From NCBI GenBank assembly GCA_900545745.1, contig URAD01000008.1:10111-74110 (forward strand): a stretch of DNA of 64,000 nt, in the 5' to 3' direction. Each line of letters opens with the position of its first letter. The first letter of the stretch is position 1. Source of the DNA: an uncultured Collinsella sp. (GTDB taxonomy: Bacteria; Actinomycetota; Coriobacteriia; Coriobacteriales; Coriobacteriaceae). The translations under genes and the position numbers were made by a program. Below, in pieces: positions 26,976 to 37,503 of the stretch. The notes beneath the pieces are model-generated. The model was given only the letters and a program-made list of their open reading frames with translations, was not told the origin of the DNA and made no database searches.

Positions 26976-28925
26976 TTAGAGCTCGCAGGCAACCTTGTAG
27001 CCATCGCCGATGGCATCGCGGATGTTGCCACACTTCTGGGCGTCGCCCAGCACGTGGACAGCAACGCCAGCAGCAGCAAGGTCGTCGGCCAACTTGGTAT
27101 TGGGACGATAGCCCATGGCAAGCACCAGCGTATCGGCACCGGTGATGGTGTGGACCTCGCCGTCCTTCTCGTAGCTGATGGTGTCCTCGGTAATCTCGGT
27201 CACCTTGGCCTCGGTCAGCACGTGGACACCCTTGGAGAGCATGCGCGTGATGAGCACCGCGCGACCGGCACCGCCCTCGTTGGCGGCGAGCGTCTTGGTC
27301 ATCTCGATGACGGTGACATCGCGGTTGGCCGGCGACAGGTCGTTGACCAGCGGAGCCAGATAATCGGCCGTCTCGCAGCCAACGGTGCCGCCGCCCACAA
27401 TGACGATCTTCTTGCCCGGGAAAGCCTTGCCACCCAGCAGGTCATCGGCCGTCATAACCTGCTTAAAGCCCTGCATGAAGGCCGGAGCGATGGGCTCGGC
27501 GCCATAAGCCAGGACGACCTCGTAGCCCGCGTAGTCACGCTGAATGTCCTCGGCCGAAAGCTCGGTACCAAATACGCACTTCACGCCGACCTCGGCCAGG
27601 CGACGGTACTGATACTTGATCACGCGGGTGAGTTCCTGCTTTGCCGGCGGAACGGCCGCGATGCGCATCTCGCCGCCCGGCTCATCCTGCTTATCCACGA
27701 GCACCACGTTGTGTCCGCGCTTGGCGGCAATGTAGGCTGCCTCCATGCCCGCAGGACCAGCGCCCACAACCAGCACGTTCTTAGCCTCGGCGGCAGGCTC
27801 GTAACCAGCCTCGTCGCGCTCCACGTCCGGGTTGACGGTGCAGGAGATGCGCTTGCCGAACATAATGCCGTTCAGGCAGCGCAGGCAACCGATGCAGGGG
27901 CGGATGTCGTCGGCGTTGCCGGCAGCGGCCTTATTGCAGAACTCGGCATCGCACAGATTGGCGCGGCCCATCATGCAGATGTCGGCAGCGCCGTCCTCGA
28001 TCAGCTCCTCGGCGATCCAGGCCTCGTTGATGCGGCCGACGGTGGCGACAGGAATGTTGACGTGCTTTTTGATCTCGCGCGAGCAGGCAGCGTGCGAGGC
28101 CTGCTGGGTACCGGCGGCAGGAATCGCGGAACCGCGCTTGATGGTGGTGCCGCCCGACACATGAATCATGTCGACGCCGGCCTTCTCCAGGCGACGCGAG
28201 ACGTAGATCATATCGTTGAGGGTCAGACCGCCATCGGTGTACTCATCGCCCGAGATGCGGACGTCGATGATAAAGTCCTTGCCGCAGCGCTCGCGAATCT
28301 CGGCGATGACCTCGAGCAGGAAGCGCATGCGGGCATCGAGCGAGCCGCCGTACTCGTCGGTACGCTTGTTGTAGAGCGGAGTCAAAAAGCCGCCGAGCAT
28401 ACCGTGGGCGTGCGCTGCGTGGACCTCAACGCCATCGACACCGGCCTTCTGCATACGCACGGCAGCGTCGCCAAACTGATGCGTGAGCTCGTGAATCTCA
28501 TCGACCGTGATAGGACGCGGCGCCTCGCGGGCATAGGACGGGCCCACAAAGGATGGAGCGATCAGGCGCGGCGTGCCCGGAATGTTAAAGGCCATGTAGG
28601 CGGGGTGGAAGAGCTGCGGCATGATCTTGCAGCCATACTCGTGGACGGCCGCGGCGAGCTTTTCCCAGCCAGGGATAAACGTGTCGTCGTAGCAGCACAT
28701 GTCACCCGGCAGATAGGTATAGGTAGGCTCGACCGTCACGACCTCGGTGATGATGAGGCCCACGCCGCCCTTGGCACGGGCACGGTAATGATCGACCAAG
28801 TCGTCGGTCACATAGCCGTGATCGGCCAGGTTCGTGGACACCGGCGGCATAAAGACGCGGTTCTTAACCTCGGTCGTACCGACCTTGATCGGGCTAAAGA
28901 GCATCGGATAGGCGGAGGACTCCAT
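26976..28925 (-). CDS. Old-yellow-enzyme-type NADH:flavin oxidoreductase with Fe-S and FAD domains
   Basis: 649-residue redox enzyme of the 2,4-dienoyl-CoA reductase/BaiCD/trimethylamine dehydrogenase group. Residues about 1-360 form the FMN TIM barrel (FSPIKVGTTEVKNRVFMPPV, HAAHAHGMLGGFLTPLYNKR). The 4Fe-4S cysteines are in CIGCLRCLNGIMFGKRISC. The FAD and NAD(P) Rossmann folds are marked by VVGAGPAGMEAAYIAA and VGGGTVGCETADYL. Such enzymes reduce enoate C=C bonds of fatty acids, bile acids or plant compounds in anaerobes; the substrate here is open. The ATG at 28925 follows AAAGGA. It is monocistronic. Confidence 0.88.
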   Translation of the reverse strand: MESSAYPMLFSPIKVGTTEVKNRVFMPPVSTNLADHGYVTDDLVDHYRARAKGGVGLIITEVVTVEPTYTYLPGDMCCYDDTFIPGWEKLAAAVHEYGCKIMPQLFHPAYMAFNIPGTPRLIAPSFVGPSYAREAPRPITVDEIHELTHQFGDAAVRMQKAGVDGVEVHAAHAHGMLGGFLTPLYNKRTDEYGGSLDARMRFLLEVIAEIRERCGKDFIIDVRISGDEYTDGGLTLNDMIYVSRRLEKAGVDMIHVSGGTTIKRGSAIPAAGTQQASHAACSREIKKHVNIPVATVGRINEAWIAEELIEDGAADICMMGRANLCDAEFCNKAAAGNADDIRPCIGCLRCLNGIMFGKRISCTVNPDVERDEAGYEPAAEAKNVLVVGAGPAGMEAAYIAAKRGHNVVLVDKQDEPGGEMRIAAVPPAKQELTRVIKYQYRRLAEVGVKCVFGTELSAEDIQRDYAGYEVVLAYGAEPIAPAFMQGFKQVMTADDLLGGKAFPGKKIVIVGGGTVGCETADYLAPLVNDLSPANRDVTVIEMTKTLAANEGGAGRAVLITRMLSKGVHVLTEAKVTEITEDTISYEKDGEVHTITGADTLVLAMGYRPNTKLADDLAAAGVAVHVLGDAQKCGNIRDAIGDGYKVACEL

Positions 28926-29042
28926 ACAGGGTTCCTTTCGTTTGAGCCGCTGGGCGGCAGTTGCTAACGTACTTATCGTATCAGTAACCGCCGCATCCGC
29001 GCTCGCTCGCACTCCCGCCCTCAATCCCGACCCTCACAAAAA

Positions 29043-29109
29043 AGTTGCGGTGGAATACGGAGTAGATGAGGCTTTTGACAGGCAAAACAGTCCGTATTTC
29101 ACCGCAACT
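29043..29109. repeat. Family C palindrome, copy 2
   Basis: AGTTGCGGTGGAATACGGA (29043-29061) pairs with TCCGTATTTCACCGCAACT (29091-29109) with one mismatch. The outer 14 bp equal copy 1 at 24796, while the inner stem differs but stays complementary, a sign that structure is conserved. It lies between the kdpC stop and the start of the oxidoreductase gene. Confidence 0.8.
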
Positions 29110-29172
29110 GATGGGCGGGGTGGAATTGAGGGCTCAGATAGTCAGTCACGCCCTCATCCGCCACTCCCTCAC

Positions 29173-29763
29173 CTACAGCGCGCCGTCCAGCATAAGGTTC
29201 ACCTTGAGCACATTGACCGTAGGCTCGCCGAAGACGCCCAGGAATCGGCCCTTGGTGCACTGGGCGATGATCTCGCGAACCTCGCCTTCGCTCTTGCCCG
29301 TGGCCTTCGCCAGGCGCGGTACCTGGTACTCGGCGGCATCGGGGGAGATCTCGGGGTCGAGCCCTGAGCCAGAACACGTCACCAGGTCGACGGGCACAGC
29401 GTCCATATCGGCATCGGGGTTGGCGGCGCGGATCTTCTTCACGCGCGTATCCATCAGCTGCCGATACTCCTCACTCGCCGGGGACAGGTTGGACGGGGCA
29501 CCATACGCCATGAGCTCGCCGTCTTCGCCTTCGACAATTGACACGTTCTGAATACGACCCCACATATGGTCCTCATCCTCGAAGTTCTGGCCGATCAGCT
29601 CGGAGCCCACGATCTTGTCGTCGACCGTAATGAGTGAACCGTTCGCCTGATACGGGAACGCAACCTGGGCGATGCCGGTCACGACGAGCGTATAGCCCAG
29701 GCCGCAGACAACGGTAAACAGCGCGAACACGCCCAGTGCGCGCGATGCAACACCTTTGAACAT
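29173..29763 (-). CDS. kdpC: Potassium-transporting ATPase subunit KdpC
   Basis: Small subunit that stabilises the high-affinity K+ pump, 196 residues with one N-terminal transmembrane helix (LGVFALFTVVCGLGYTLVVT). Family motifs include FPYQANGSLI, VGSELIGQNF and PNADMDAVPVDLVTCSGSGL then DPEISPDAA. The ATG at 29763 has GGAGG 5 bp upstream, 12 bp after kdpB. It is last gene of kdpFABC, and palindrome C2 is downstream. Confidence 0.95.
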   Translation of the reverse strand: MFKGVASRALGVFALFTVVCGLGYTLVVTGIAQVAFPYQANGSLITVDDKIVGSELIGQNFEDEDHMWGRIQNVSIVEGEDGELMAYGAPSNLSPASEEYRQLMDTRVKKIRAANPDADMDAVPVDLVTCSGSGLDPEISPDAAEYQVPRLAKATGKSEGEVREIIAQCTKGRFLGVFGEPTVNVLKVNLMLDGAL

Positions 29764-29775
29764 ACAAACCTCCAC

Positions 29776-31830
29776 TTACATAATGCCGCAGAACGCGAGC
29801 AGCATGTCGATGAGCTTGATGAATACGAACGGGGCAACGATGCCGCCCAGACCCCACACGAGCAGGTTGTGGATCAGCAGCTGTCCGGACGGCACCTCGC
29901 GGTACTTAACGCCCTTCAGCGCGGCCGGGATCAGCGCGACGATAACGAGCGCGTTATAGATGATGGCCGAAAGAACCGCGGACAGCGGGCTTGCCAGACC
30001 GAGGATGTTGAGCGCGCCAAGGCCCGGGTAGATCGGCGAGAAAAGGGCCGGGATGATAGCGAAGTACTTCGCCATGTCGTTGGCCACCGAGAAGGTCGTG
30101 AGCGAACCGCGGGTCATGAGCAGCTGCTTGCCGATACGCACGACCTCGATGAGCTTGGTGGGGCTGGAGTCGAGGTCAACCATGTTGCCGGCCTCCTTGG
30201 CAGCCTGGGTGCCCGTGTTCATGGCCACGGCGACATCGGCCTGGGCCAGAGCGGGCGCGTCGTTGGTGCCGTCGCCGGTCATGGCGACCAGGTGCCCCTC
30301 ACGCTGGAACTCGCGAATCTTCTCGAGCTTGCCTTCAGGGGTGGCCTCGGCCAGGAAGTCGTCAACGCCGGCCTCGGCGGCGATTGCCGCGGCGGTGAGC
30401 GGGTTGTCGCCCGTCACCATGATGGTCTTGATGCCCATCTTGCGCAGGTCGGCGAACTTCTCCTTAACGCCGGACGTGATGATGTCCTTGAGGTACACAA
30501 CGCCCAGCACGCGGCAGTTCTTGGTCACGACCAGCGGGGTGCCGCCGGCCTTGGCGATGCGCTCGACGGCCTCGTCGCACTCCTGGGAGAACACGCCGCC
30601 GGCTGCCTCCACATAGGTGCGCACGGAATCGGCAGCGCCCTTGCGGATCTCATTGCCCTCGTAGTTCACACCGGACATGCGGGTCGCCGCGGTAAAGGGG
30701 ATGAACTCCATACCCTTATCCTCGAGCGTGCGGCCGCGCAGAGCGAACTGCTCCTTGGCGAGCACGACGATGGAACGGCCTTCGGGGGTCTCGTCGGCCA
30801 GCGAGGAAAGCTGGGCGGCATCGGCCAGCTCCGCGGGATCGATGCCGTCGACCGGGATGAACTCGGCGGCTTGGCGGTTACCCAGGGTGATGGTGCCGGT
30901 CTTGTCGAGCATGAGGATGTCGACGTCGCCGGCGGCCTCGATGGCGCGGCCGGACATGGCCAGCACGTTGGCCTCGTTCAGACGGCTCATGCCGGCGATG
31001 CCGATGGCGGACAGAAGGGCGCCGATGGTAGTGGGAGCCAGGCACACGAGCAGCGCCACGAGCGTAGTCACGGCCGTGGGGTTGTCCATGTCGTGAAGAC
31101 CGACCGAGAAGCAGGAGTAACAATACAGGGCCAGCGTGACCAGGATAAAGACGATGGAGAGGGCCACCAGGAAGATCTCCAGAGCGATCTCGTTAGGGGT
31201 CTTCTTGCGCGCGGCACCCTCGACCATCGCGATCATCTTGTCCAGGAAGCTCTGGCCGGGCTCACTGGAGATCTTGACGATGATCCAGTCGGACAGCACC
31301 GTGGTACCGCCGGTAACGGCAGAGCGGTCGCCGCCGGCCTCGCGGACCACGGGGGCGGACTCGCCGGTGATGGCGGACTCGTCAACGGAGGCAGCGCCCT
31401 CGATGACGTCGCCATCGCCGGGAATCTGCTCGCCGGCGCGTACGATCACCAGGTCGCCGCGCGTAAGCTCGGTGCCGGGAACGACGGTGAAGTGTTCCTT
31501 GTCCTTAACGGACTCGATGCGATGGGCCTCGACATCCTTCTTGGCCGCACGCAGGGAATCGGCCTGAGCCTTACCGCGGCCCTCGGCAAGCGCCTCGGCG
31601 AAGTTCGAGAACAGGTCGGTGAGCCACAGGATGACCGCGATGGCGACCACATAGTAGGTGGGCACACCCGCGTCCTGCACACCGAAGATGGAAGCGACGG
31701 CCAGGACGGAGGTCATGACGGCGGAAAGCCACACCAGGAACATGACCGGGTTTTGAATCTGGACGCGAGGATCCAGTTTGGCAAACGAGTCGCGGACCGC
31801 GCGGCCCATCATGTCTTTTTGCATAGCCAT
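29776..31830 (-). CDS. kdpB: Potassium-transporting P-type ATPase KdpB
   Basis: Catalytic subunit of the Kdp K+ pump, 684 residues. Phosphorylation site [17 protein letters not shown]-type actuator motif ([10 protein letters not shown]), nucleotide-site [10 protein letters not shown] and hinge [14 protein letters not shown] then [11 protein letters not shown] are all intact. About seven transmembrane helices. Two ATGs lie close together; 31830 was chosen for AAAGGAGG upstream. The start overlaps the kdpA end region only by the ribosome site (17-bp spacing). Confidence 0.96.
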   Translation of the reverse strand: MAMQKDMMGRAVRDSFAKLDPRVQIQNPVMFLVWLSAVMTSVLAVASIFGVQDAGVPTYYVVAIAVILWLTDLFSNFAEALAEGRGKAQADSLRAAKKDVEAHRIESVKDKEHFTVVPGTELTRGDLVIVRAGEQIPGDGDVIEGAASVDESAITGESAPVVREAGGDRSAVTGGTTVLSDWIIVKISSEPGQSFLDKMIAMVEGAARKKTPNEIALEIFLVALSIVFILVTLALYCYSCFSVGLHDMDNPTAVTTLVALLVCLAPTTIGALLSAIGIAGMSRLNEANVLAMSGRAIEAAGDVDILMLDKTGTITLGNRQAAEFIPVDGIDPAELADAAQLSSLADETPEGRSIVVLAKEQFALRGRTLEDKGMEFIPFTAATRMSGVNYEGNEIRKGAADSVRTYVEAAGGVFSQECDEAVERIAKAGGTPLVVTKNCRVLGVVYLKDIITSGVKEKFADLRKMGIKTIMVTGDNPLTAAAIAAEAGVDDFLAEATPEGKLEKIREFQREGHLVAMTGDGTNDAPALAQADVAVAMNTGTQAAKEAGNMVDLDSSPTKLIEVVRIGKQLLMTRGSLTTFSVANDMAKYFAIIPALFSPIYPGLGALNILGLASPLSAVLSAIIYNALVIVALIPAALKGVKYREVPSGQLLIHNLLVWGLGGIVAPFVFIKLIDMLLAFCGIM

Positions 31831-31846
31831 AAATCTGCGCCCTCCT

Positions 31847-33670
31847 TTACGCAATCATCTGGAAGAACTCGGCAACGGGGCCAAGCGCCAGAGCCGGGAA
31901 GAAACTCAGGGCACCGATCAGCAGAACGATGAACACGAGCAGGAATACGAACATGCCGTTGGTGGTAGACAGGGTACCGGCGCTCTCGGCGACCTTACCC
32001 TTCTTGGCCAGCGAGCCGGCGATAGCCAGCGTACCGATGATGGGCATGAAGCGGGCGAACAGCATCTCGAGGCCGAGCATGACGTTGATCCAGGGAATGT
32101 TGCAGTTCATGCCTGCAAACGCCGATCCGTTGTTGCCGCCGCATGAGGTGAAGGCATACAGCGCCTCGGAGAAGCCGTGCGCGCCACCATTGTTGAGCTG
32201 GTCGGCAAGACCGGGCACCATGCAGGCGATGGCCGAGCACACCAGAATGGCAAACGGAGTGGCCAAGCACAGGACAACTGCCCAGCGCATCTCGCCCGGC
32301 TCGATCTTCTTGCCCAGGAACTCAGGCGTGCGTCCGACCATGAGGCCGGCGATGAACACTGTGAGGATGGCGAAGCCGATCATGCCGTACAGGCCGCAGC
32401 CCACGCCGCCGAAGACGACCTCGCCCAGAGCAATCTGGAGCATCTGGATAAAACCGCCCAGCGGAGTGTAGGAGTCGTGCATGGAGTTAACCGAGCCGTT
32501 GGAAGCAGCCGTCGTGAAAGCGGACCAGGTAGAAGAGGAGGCGATACCGAAACGGCTCTCCTTGCCCTCCATGTTGCCGCCGGCCTGGCCGTCGGTCATC
32601 TCGATATTGACCGCTCCGCCATCGGCCAGCTGCGGGGTGCCCGCATGCTCGTTGACGGCAATGATGCCGGTGAAGATCACCAGCAGGATGAACATGGCGG
32701 CAAAGATGGCCTTGCCCTGCTTGGTGTTCTTGACGCCGATACCGAAGGTGAAGCAGCAGGCGGCCGGGATCAGCAGCAGGCTGGTCATCTCGATGATGTT
32801 GGTGAAGGCACTGGGGTTCTCATACGGATGAGCGGAGTTCACGCCGAAGAAGCCGCCGCCGTTGGTGCCGGACTGCTTGATGGCGACCTGAGGAGCCGCG
32901 GGACCCTGGGGCAGGAACTGCTCGGTGACCACGCGCGCGCCCTCGACAACCTTGCCGTCGACCTTGACCGTGTCGCCCTCGATCTGGGCGCCGTCGATGA
33001 CGCTCCAGCCGCCGTCTGCATTAGGCTGGACAGCGACGGGCTCTACGAGCTCGGCCTTCTGAGCCGGCTGGAAGTTGGAGATGACGCCACCGGCAGCCAG
33101 GCAGATGCCGAACACGAGGTTCAGCGGGATGAGCACATACAGGACGGTGCGGGTGAGGTCGACCCAGAAGGAACCCAGACCCTGCTCCTTGACCTGACGG
33201 AAACCGCGGATGAGCGCGAACATGACCGCGATACCGGTGCCAGCGGACAAGAAGTTTTGCACGGTGAGGCCCATGAACTGCACAAGATAGGACAGGGTGG
33301 TCTCACCGGAGTAGGACTGCCAGTTGGTGTTGGTTATGAAGGAAGCAGCCGTATTGAACGACAGGTCCCATGGCACACCCGGCAGGTGCTGGGGATTGCC
33401 TGGCAAGAAGGACTGAAGCGCCTGGAGTGCCACAAGGGCCACGAGGCCGATCCCCGAAAAGGCCAGCACGCTCGCCAGATAGCGCCTACACCCCATCTGC
33501 TCTGCCGCGTCGATGCGAAGCAGACGATAGACGCCGCGCTCCACAGGAGCAATCACAGGCGACAGGAACGTATGCTCACCATCCATGATATGGGCCATGA
33601 ACCGACCGAGCGGAACGGCCAGGACGACGAGCACGGCAAAGTACAAGATGTACTGAATCGCAGCGTCCAT
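31847..33670 (-). CDS. kdpA: Potassium-transporting ATPase subunit KdpA
   Basis: K+-binding channel-like subunit, 607 residues, about ten transmembrane helices related to KtrB/TrkH. Selectivity-filter-like loops are seen in [38 protein letters not shown] and [13 protein letters not shown]. An extra loop (about 195-260, [20 protein letters not shown]) is Asp/Val-rich and extracellular. The ATG at 33670 is 3 bp past the kdpF stop. Confidence 0.95.
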   Translation of the reverse strand: MDAAIQYILYFAVLVVLAVPLGRFMAHIMDGEHTFLSPVIAPVERGVYRLLRIDAAEQMGCRRYLASVLAFSGIGLVALVALQALQSFLPGNPQHLPGVPWDLSFNTAASFITNTNWQSYSGETTLSYLVQFMGLTVQNFLSAGTGIAVMFALIRGFRQVKEQGLGSFWVDLTRTVLYVLIPLNLVFGICLAAGGVISNFQPAQKAELVEPVAVQPNADGGWSVIDGAQIEGDTVKVDGKVVEGARVVTEQFLPQGPAAPQVAIKQSGTNGGGFFGVNSAHPYENPSAFTNIIEMTSLLLIPAACCFTFGIGVKNTKQGKAIFAAMFILLVIFTGIIAVNEHAGTPQLADGGAVNIEMTDGQAGGNMEGKESRFGIASSSTWSAFTTAASNGSVNSMHDSYTPLGGFIQMLQIALGEVVFGGVGCGLYGMIGFAILTVFIAGLMVGRTPEFLGKKIEPGEMRWAVVLCLATPFAILVCSAIACMVPGLADQLNNGGAHGFSEALYAFTSCGGNNGSAFAGMNCNIPWINVMLGLEMLFARFMPIIGTLAIAGSLAKKGKVAESAGTLSTTNGMFVFLLVFIVLLIGALSFFPALALGPVAEFFQMIA

Positions 33671-33673
33671 AGT

Positions 33674-33760
33674 TTACGAATCACTCCTCATCAGAATGTA
33701 GACGTAATAGATAAGGAGTCCAATGCAGACGACTCCGATGATGGGAATGAGGATGTTCAT
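33674..33760 (-). CDS. kdpF: KdpF, 28-residue membrane peptide
   Basis: Short frame just upstream of kdpA with its own site AAAGGGG 6 bp before the ATG. The translation starts MNILIPIIGVVCIGLLIYYV and ends YILMRSDS: one hydrophobic helix with a short charged tail, as in KdpF elsewhere. KdpF stabilises the KdpABC complex in the membrane. Position, size and hydrophobicity agree. Confidence 0.85.
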   Translation of the reverse strand: MNILIPIIGVVCIGLLIYYVYILMRSDS

Positions 33761-33875
33761 TCACCGCCCCTTTCACGCGCGGTCCGATGCCTCGGACGCC
33801 TGCTCTCGCAAGCGCCTGGGGACAGTAAACGCTTCTAGGGATTAAAGAGGCGTGAGGGCTGGGGCTCACGACCTT

Positions 33876-33893
33876 AAGATGCCGTAAAGATGC
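33876..33893. promoter_or_regulatory. Candidate KdpE operator in the divergent kdp promoter region
   Basis: AAGATGC occurs twice, at 33876 and 33887, exactly 11 bp apart in direct orientation. OmpR-family regulators such as KdpE bind tandem direct repeats with this period. The site lies in the 244-bp gap between kdpF (minus) and kdpD (plus), 116 bp from the kdpF start. A TATACT at 33927 could be a plus-strand -10. Confidence 0.45.
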
Positions 33894-34004
33894 AGGTAGA
33901 AAGCACTATTGCTGCTGCAGTGCGCCTATACTCGACCTCGCGAGCATACAGTGGCGTCCTCACCGCGTATGCACGCATGGACAACACTTCAGAAAGGCTA
34001 CGCT

Positions 34005-36740
34005 ATGCAGCGCGACGCATCGGACACTCGCGTCAATCCAGACCTCATCCTCAAGGCAATTGAGAAAGACGAGGTCGCCGATGACGCTCGAACCAGCCGG
34101 GGACACCTCAAGATTTTCTTTGGCTACGCTGCTGGCACAGGCAAAACCTATGCGATGCTTCAAGCCGCCCACGCCGCCAAGCGGCGAGGTGTCGACGTCG
34201 TCGCGGGATACATCGAGCCGCACGAACGTCCGGCAACTGCCCATCTTGCACAAGGGCTTGAGAACGTACCCTGTAAACTCATCGAGCACAACGGCATTGC
34301 GCTCAGCGAGTTCGATCTAGATGCGGCTATCGAACGCGCCCCTCAGCTCATCCTTGTCGACGAGCTCGCCCATACGAATGCGCCGGGGTCTCGCCACGAC
34401 AAACGCTATCAAGACGTCGAGGAACTTCTACATGCGGGCATCGACGTCTATACGACCGTGAACGTTCAGCATATCGAGAGCCTAAACGACATGGTTGCAT
34501 CCATCACCGGCGTTGTCGTGAGCGAACGAATCCCCGACCGTATCTTCGATGATGCCGACCAGGTCGAGCTCGTCGACATAGAGCCCGAAGACCTACTTGA
34601 GCGCCTTCGCGCCGGCCTCGTCTACCGTCCCGCACAAGCCGACCGAGCGCAACAGCATTTTTTTACCGTCGAGAACCTCACCGCACTCCGAGAAATCGCG
34701 CTGCGCCGCTGCGCCGATCGCACCGGCCACCTCACAGACGCCGCACGCGTGCTGGGAAACCGTGACTACTACACCAAGGAGCGTATCTTAGTCTGTGTCT
34801 CCCCGGCGCCGACCAATCCCCGCATCGTCCGTACCGCCGCACGCATGGCGAAAGCGTTTCGCAGCGAGCTCGTCGCCCTGTTCGTAGAGAGCCCGCGCAC
34901 GCAAGCCATGAGCGATGACGAGCGCGCCAAGCTTGCAGCCAATATCGCCCTAGCCGAGCAGCTCGGAGCACATATGGAAACCGTCTATGGCGACGACGTC
35001 GCGTTTCAGATCTCCGAGTTCGCGCGCCTGTCGGGTATTTCGAAGATCGTCATGGGGCGCACGGGCGAGCACAGCAGCGTCCGTCAGGCCCTCTTCGGCC
35101 GCAAATCTCTCGTAGAACAGCTCATAACATTCGCCCCGAACCTCGACATTTACATCATTCCAGACCAGTCGACTCCGCCCTCCCGGCCCAAAGGACGCCG
35201 CCGTGCGCTCGCTCCGCAGCCGCCCAGCAGCCGAGACGTGCTTCGCACGCTGGCCCTCTCTCTTGTCGCCACGGCGATCGGCACGGCTTTCCGCCATCTG
35301 GGATTTGCCGATTCCAGCATCATATCCCTCTATATCCTCACGGCCCTGCTGACCGCCGTCACCACGACGGGGCGTATCTGCACGATCGTATCGAGCGTGC
35401 TCTCTGTAGTGCTTTACAACTTCTGCTTCGTCACGCCTCTGTTTTCGCTCGCCAGCTATGACCGAAGCTATCTGGTCACGTTCGGCATCATGTTCGCTAC
35501 CGCTATGGTCGCCGGCGAGTTAACTGCGCGCATCGCCGACAACGCACGTACCTCCGCCGAGAACGCATTCAAAACGCGCGTACTCCTCGAAACGAACCAG
35601 CTCTTGCAGCAAGCCCATAGCGCGGAGGAGTGCGCCCGCGTCGCCATGAACCAACTCATCAAACTGCTAAAACTCGACGTGGTCTTCTACACCGCCGAAC
35701 ACGGCACGCTCGGCAAGACGCTCTATGAGTCCGCTGGCACCGAAAACCGATCCGCGTCGCTGTTCACCGACTACGAGCGCGCCGTTGCAACCTGGACCTA
35801 CACCAACAACAAGCGCGCAGGCGCAAGCACGCGGACCCTGCCTGAGGCGCGCTGTCTCTACCTCGCGGTTCGCACCGGCGACAAGGTATTCGGTGTCATC
35901 GGCATCGACCTGGAGGGGCGCGAGATCGAAGCCTTCGAGCATTCGATCGTCCTATCTATCGTGGGTGAATGCGCCTTGGCGCTCGAAAGCGACCGGGCGG
36001 CGCAAGAGCGCGAAGAGGCTGCGGTCTTGGCGAAAAACGAGCAGCTGCGCGCCAACCTTTTGCGCTCCATCGGCCACGATTTGAGGACACCCCTCACGGC
36101 TATATCCGGATCTGCGGCAATCCTTCGGAAGAGCGACGAGAAGCTCAGCCTCGAACAACGCTGCGATCTTGCCGATGCCATCTACGACGACTCCCTCTGG
36201 CTTATCGATACCGTGGAAAACCTCCTCGCCATCACACGCGTCGAGGACGGCACCATTCGCCTCAACTTAACATCCGAGCTCATCGACGAGGTCATCGAGG
36301 CCGCCCTCAGCCATGTCACCCAAGCATCGCATGGACGTGCCGTCACCATCGAGCACACTGACGACATCCTGCTGGTACGCATCGACGTCCATCTCATCAT
36401 GCAGGTGCTTACGAATCTCATCATGAACGCCTTCAAATACACGCCCGAGGACTCGACTGTCACCATCAGCGCACGTCGCGAGGGTGAGTTCATCGTGGTG
36501 GACGTCGCAGACGATGGGCCGGGTGTAGCAGACTGCGACAAGCCTCATATCTTTGAGCGCTTCTTCACCTCAAGCAATACGCGGCCCGTGGATTCGCGTC
36601 GAAGCATCGGCCTTGGGCTGTCGCTCTGCCGCTCCATCGTGGAGGCGCATGGCGGCGTCATCGAAGTTCGCGACAACCACCCCCATGGGGCCGTCTTCCG
36701 TTTTACCCTGCCTGCCGAGGAGATCGAGATTCATGAATAA
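34005..36740 (+). CDS. kdpD: Sensor histidine kinase KdpD
   Basis: Osmo/K+-sensing kinase that controls kdpFABC, 911 residues. Domains in order: an N-terminal KdpD fold with Walker A GYAAGTGKT (40-48) and DELAHTNAPGSRHDKRYQD; a UspA-like domain (RILVCVSPAPTNPRIVRTA); a four-helix membrane region (about 430-530, LALSLVATAIGTAFRHLGF); a GAF-like stretch; a HisKA domain with His691 (SIGHDLRTPLTAI); and a HATPase (NLIMNAFKYTPEDS, VADDGPGV, GLGLSLCRSIVEAHGG). The ATG at 34005 has GAAAGG upstream. kdpE overlaps its end. Confidence 0.95.
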   Translation: MQRDASDTRVNPDLILKAIEKDEVADDARTSRGHLKIFFGYAAGTGKTYAMLQAAHAAKRRGVDVVAGYIEPHERPATAHLAQGLENVPCKLIEHNGIALSEFDLDAAIERAPQLILVDELAHTNAPGSRHDKRYQDVEELLHAGIDVYTTVNVQHIESLNDMVASITGVVVSERIPDRIFDDADQVELVDIEPEDLLERLRAGLVYRPAQADRAQQHFFTVENLTALREIALRRCADRTGHLTDAARVLGNRDYYTKERILVCVSPAPTNPRIVRTAARMAKAFRSELVALFVESPRTQAMSDDERAKLAANIALAEQLGAHMETVYGDDVAFQISEFARLSGISKIVMGRTGEHSSVRQALFGRKSLVEQLITFAPNLDIYIIPDQSTPPSRPKGRRRALAPQPPSSRDVLRTLALSLVATAIGTAFRHLGFADSSIISLYILTALLTAVTTTGRICTIVSSVLSVVLYNFCFVTPLFSLASYDRSYLVTFGIMFATAMVAGELTARIADNARTSAENAFKTRVLLETNQLLQQAHSAEECARVAMNQLIKLLKLDVVFYTAEHGTLGKTLYESAGTENRSASLFTDYERAVATWTYTNNKRAGASTRTLPEARCLYLAVRTGDKVFGVIGIDLEGREIEAFEHSIVLSIVGECALALESDRAAQEREEAAVLAKNEQLRANLLRSIGHDLRTPLTAISGSAAILRKSDEKLSLEQRCDLADAIYDDSLWLIDTVENLLAITRVEDGTIRLNLTSELIDEVIEAALSHVTQASHGRAVTIEHTDDILLVRIDVHLIMQVLTNLIMNAFKYTPEDSTVTISARREGEFIVVDVADDGPGVADCDKPHIFERFFTSSNTRPVDSRRSIGLGLSLCRSIVEAHGGVIEVRDNHPHGAVFRFTLPAEEIEIHE

Positions 36741-37437
36741 TGCCGCTAAGCCACGCGTCCTCTTGGTCGAAGATGACCTGACCGTTCAAAACCTCGTTTC
36801 GACCGCGCTTGACCTCCACGGCTATGTCGTGAGCAAGGTTTGCAACGGCCAAGCCGCCATCATGGATGCGGTGTCGCACGGCCCCAGCCTCATCATGCTC
36901 GACCTCGGCCTTCCCGACATTGACGGTATCGAGGTCATCACGAAGATCCGAAGCTGGTCGGCAGTCCCCATTATCGTCATTTCGGCGCGCACCGAAGATT
37001 CCGACAAGATTGCAGCACTTGACGCAGGGGCAGACGACTACCTCACCAAGCCCTTTTCTGTGGATGAGTTGCTCGCGCGCGTCCGTGCGAATTTGAGGCG
37101 CTCCTCGATGGCGTCGAGCGAGTCGACAGAAGTGAGCACGTTCGACAACGGTCCGCTGCATATCGACTACGCCGCGGGATACGCGACGAAAGACGGACGC
37201 GAGCTCTCGCTCACCCCAACCGAGTACAAATTGCTCGTCCTTCTGGCGAAAAACGTCGACAAGGTGCTCACCCACACCTTCATCACCCGCGAGATATGGG
37301 GCACGAGCTGGGACAGCGATCTGGCGAGCCTGCGCGTGTTCATGCGCACCCTGCGCAAGAAGATCGAGGCAGACCCCTCTCACCCCAAGATGATTCAGAC
37401 ACACATGGGTGTCGGGTACCGCATGCAGCGTCTCTAG
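36733..37437 (+). CDS. kdpE: Response regulator KdpE
   Basis: 234-residue OmpR-family regulator partnering KdpD. The receiver is canonical: VLLVEDD, the phospho-Asp in IMLDLGLPDIDG, and the lysine in DYLTKPF. The winged helix contains LSLTPTEYKLLVLLAKNVDK and LRVFMRTLRKKIEADP. The ATG at 36733 overlaps the kdpD stop by 8 bp, so translation is probably coupled. It should activate kdpFABC across the divergent intergenic region. Confidence 0.95.
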   Translation: MNNAAKPRVLLVEDDLTVQNLVSTALDLHGYVVSKVCNGQAAIMDAVSHGPSLIMLDLGLPDIDGIEVITKIRSWSAVPIIVISARTEDSDKIAALDAGADDYLTKPFSVDELLARVRANLRRSSMASSESTEVSTFDNGPLHIDYAAGYATKDGRELSLTPTEYKLLVLLAKNVDKVLTHTFITREIWGTSWDSDLASLRVFMRTLRKKIEADPSHPKMIQTHMGVGYRMQRL

Positions 37438-37456
37438 CCCACCCCACAAAAGTGAA

Positions 37457-37490
37457 AAGCGCCCCGCGAACGGATGCTCGCGAGGCGCTT
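37457..37490. terminator. Bidirectional terminator between kdpE and the Feo cluster
   Basis: AAGCGCC...GGCGCTT outer stem with an inner GCGA/TCGC stem. The minus-strand side is followed by TTTTCACTTTT. It sits between convergent genes. Confidence 0.75.
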
Positions 37491-37503
37491 AGATGTCTGG
37501 GCC

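Noticed and set aside
27054..28967. 637-codon plus-strand frame opposite the enoate reductase
   Set aside because: A long open antisense frame caused by high GC. The minus frame carries FMN, Fe-S and FAD motifs.
29869..31932. 687-codon plus-strand frame opposite kdpB
   Set aside because: Shadow of kdpB. The composition (His/Gly/Asp/Arg) is typical of a reverse frame in GC-rich DNA.
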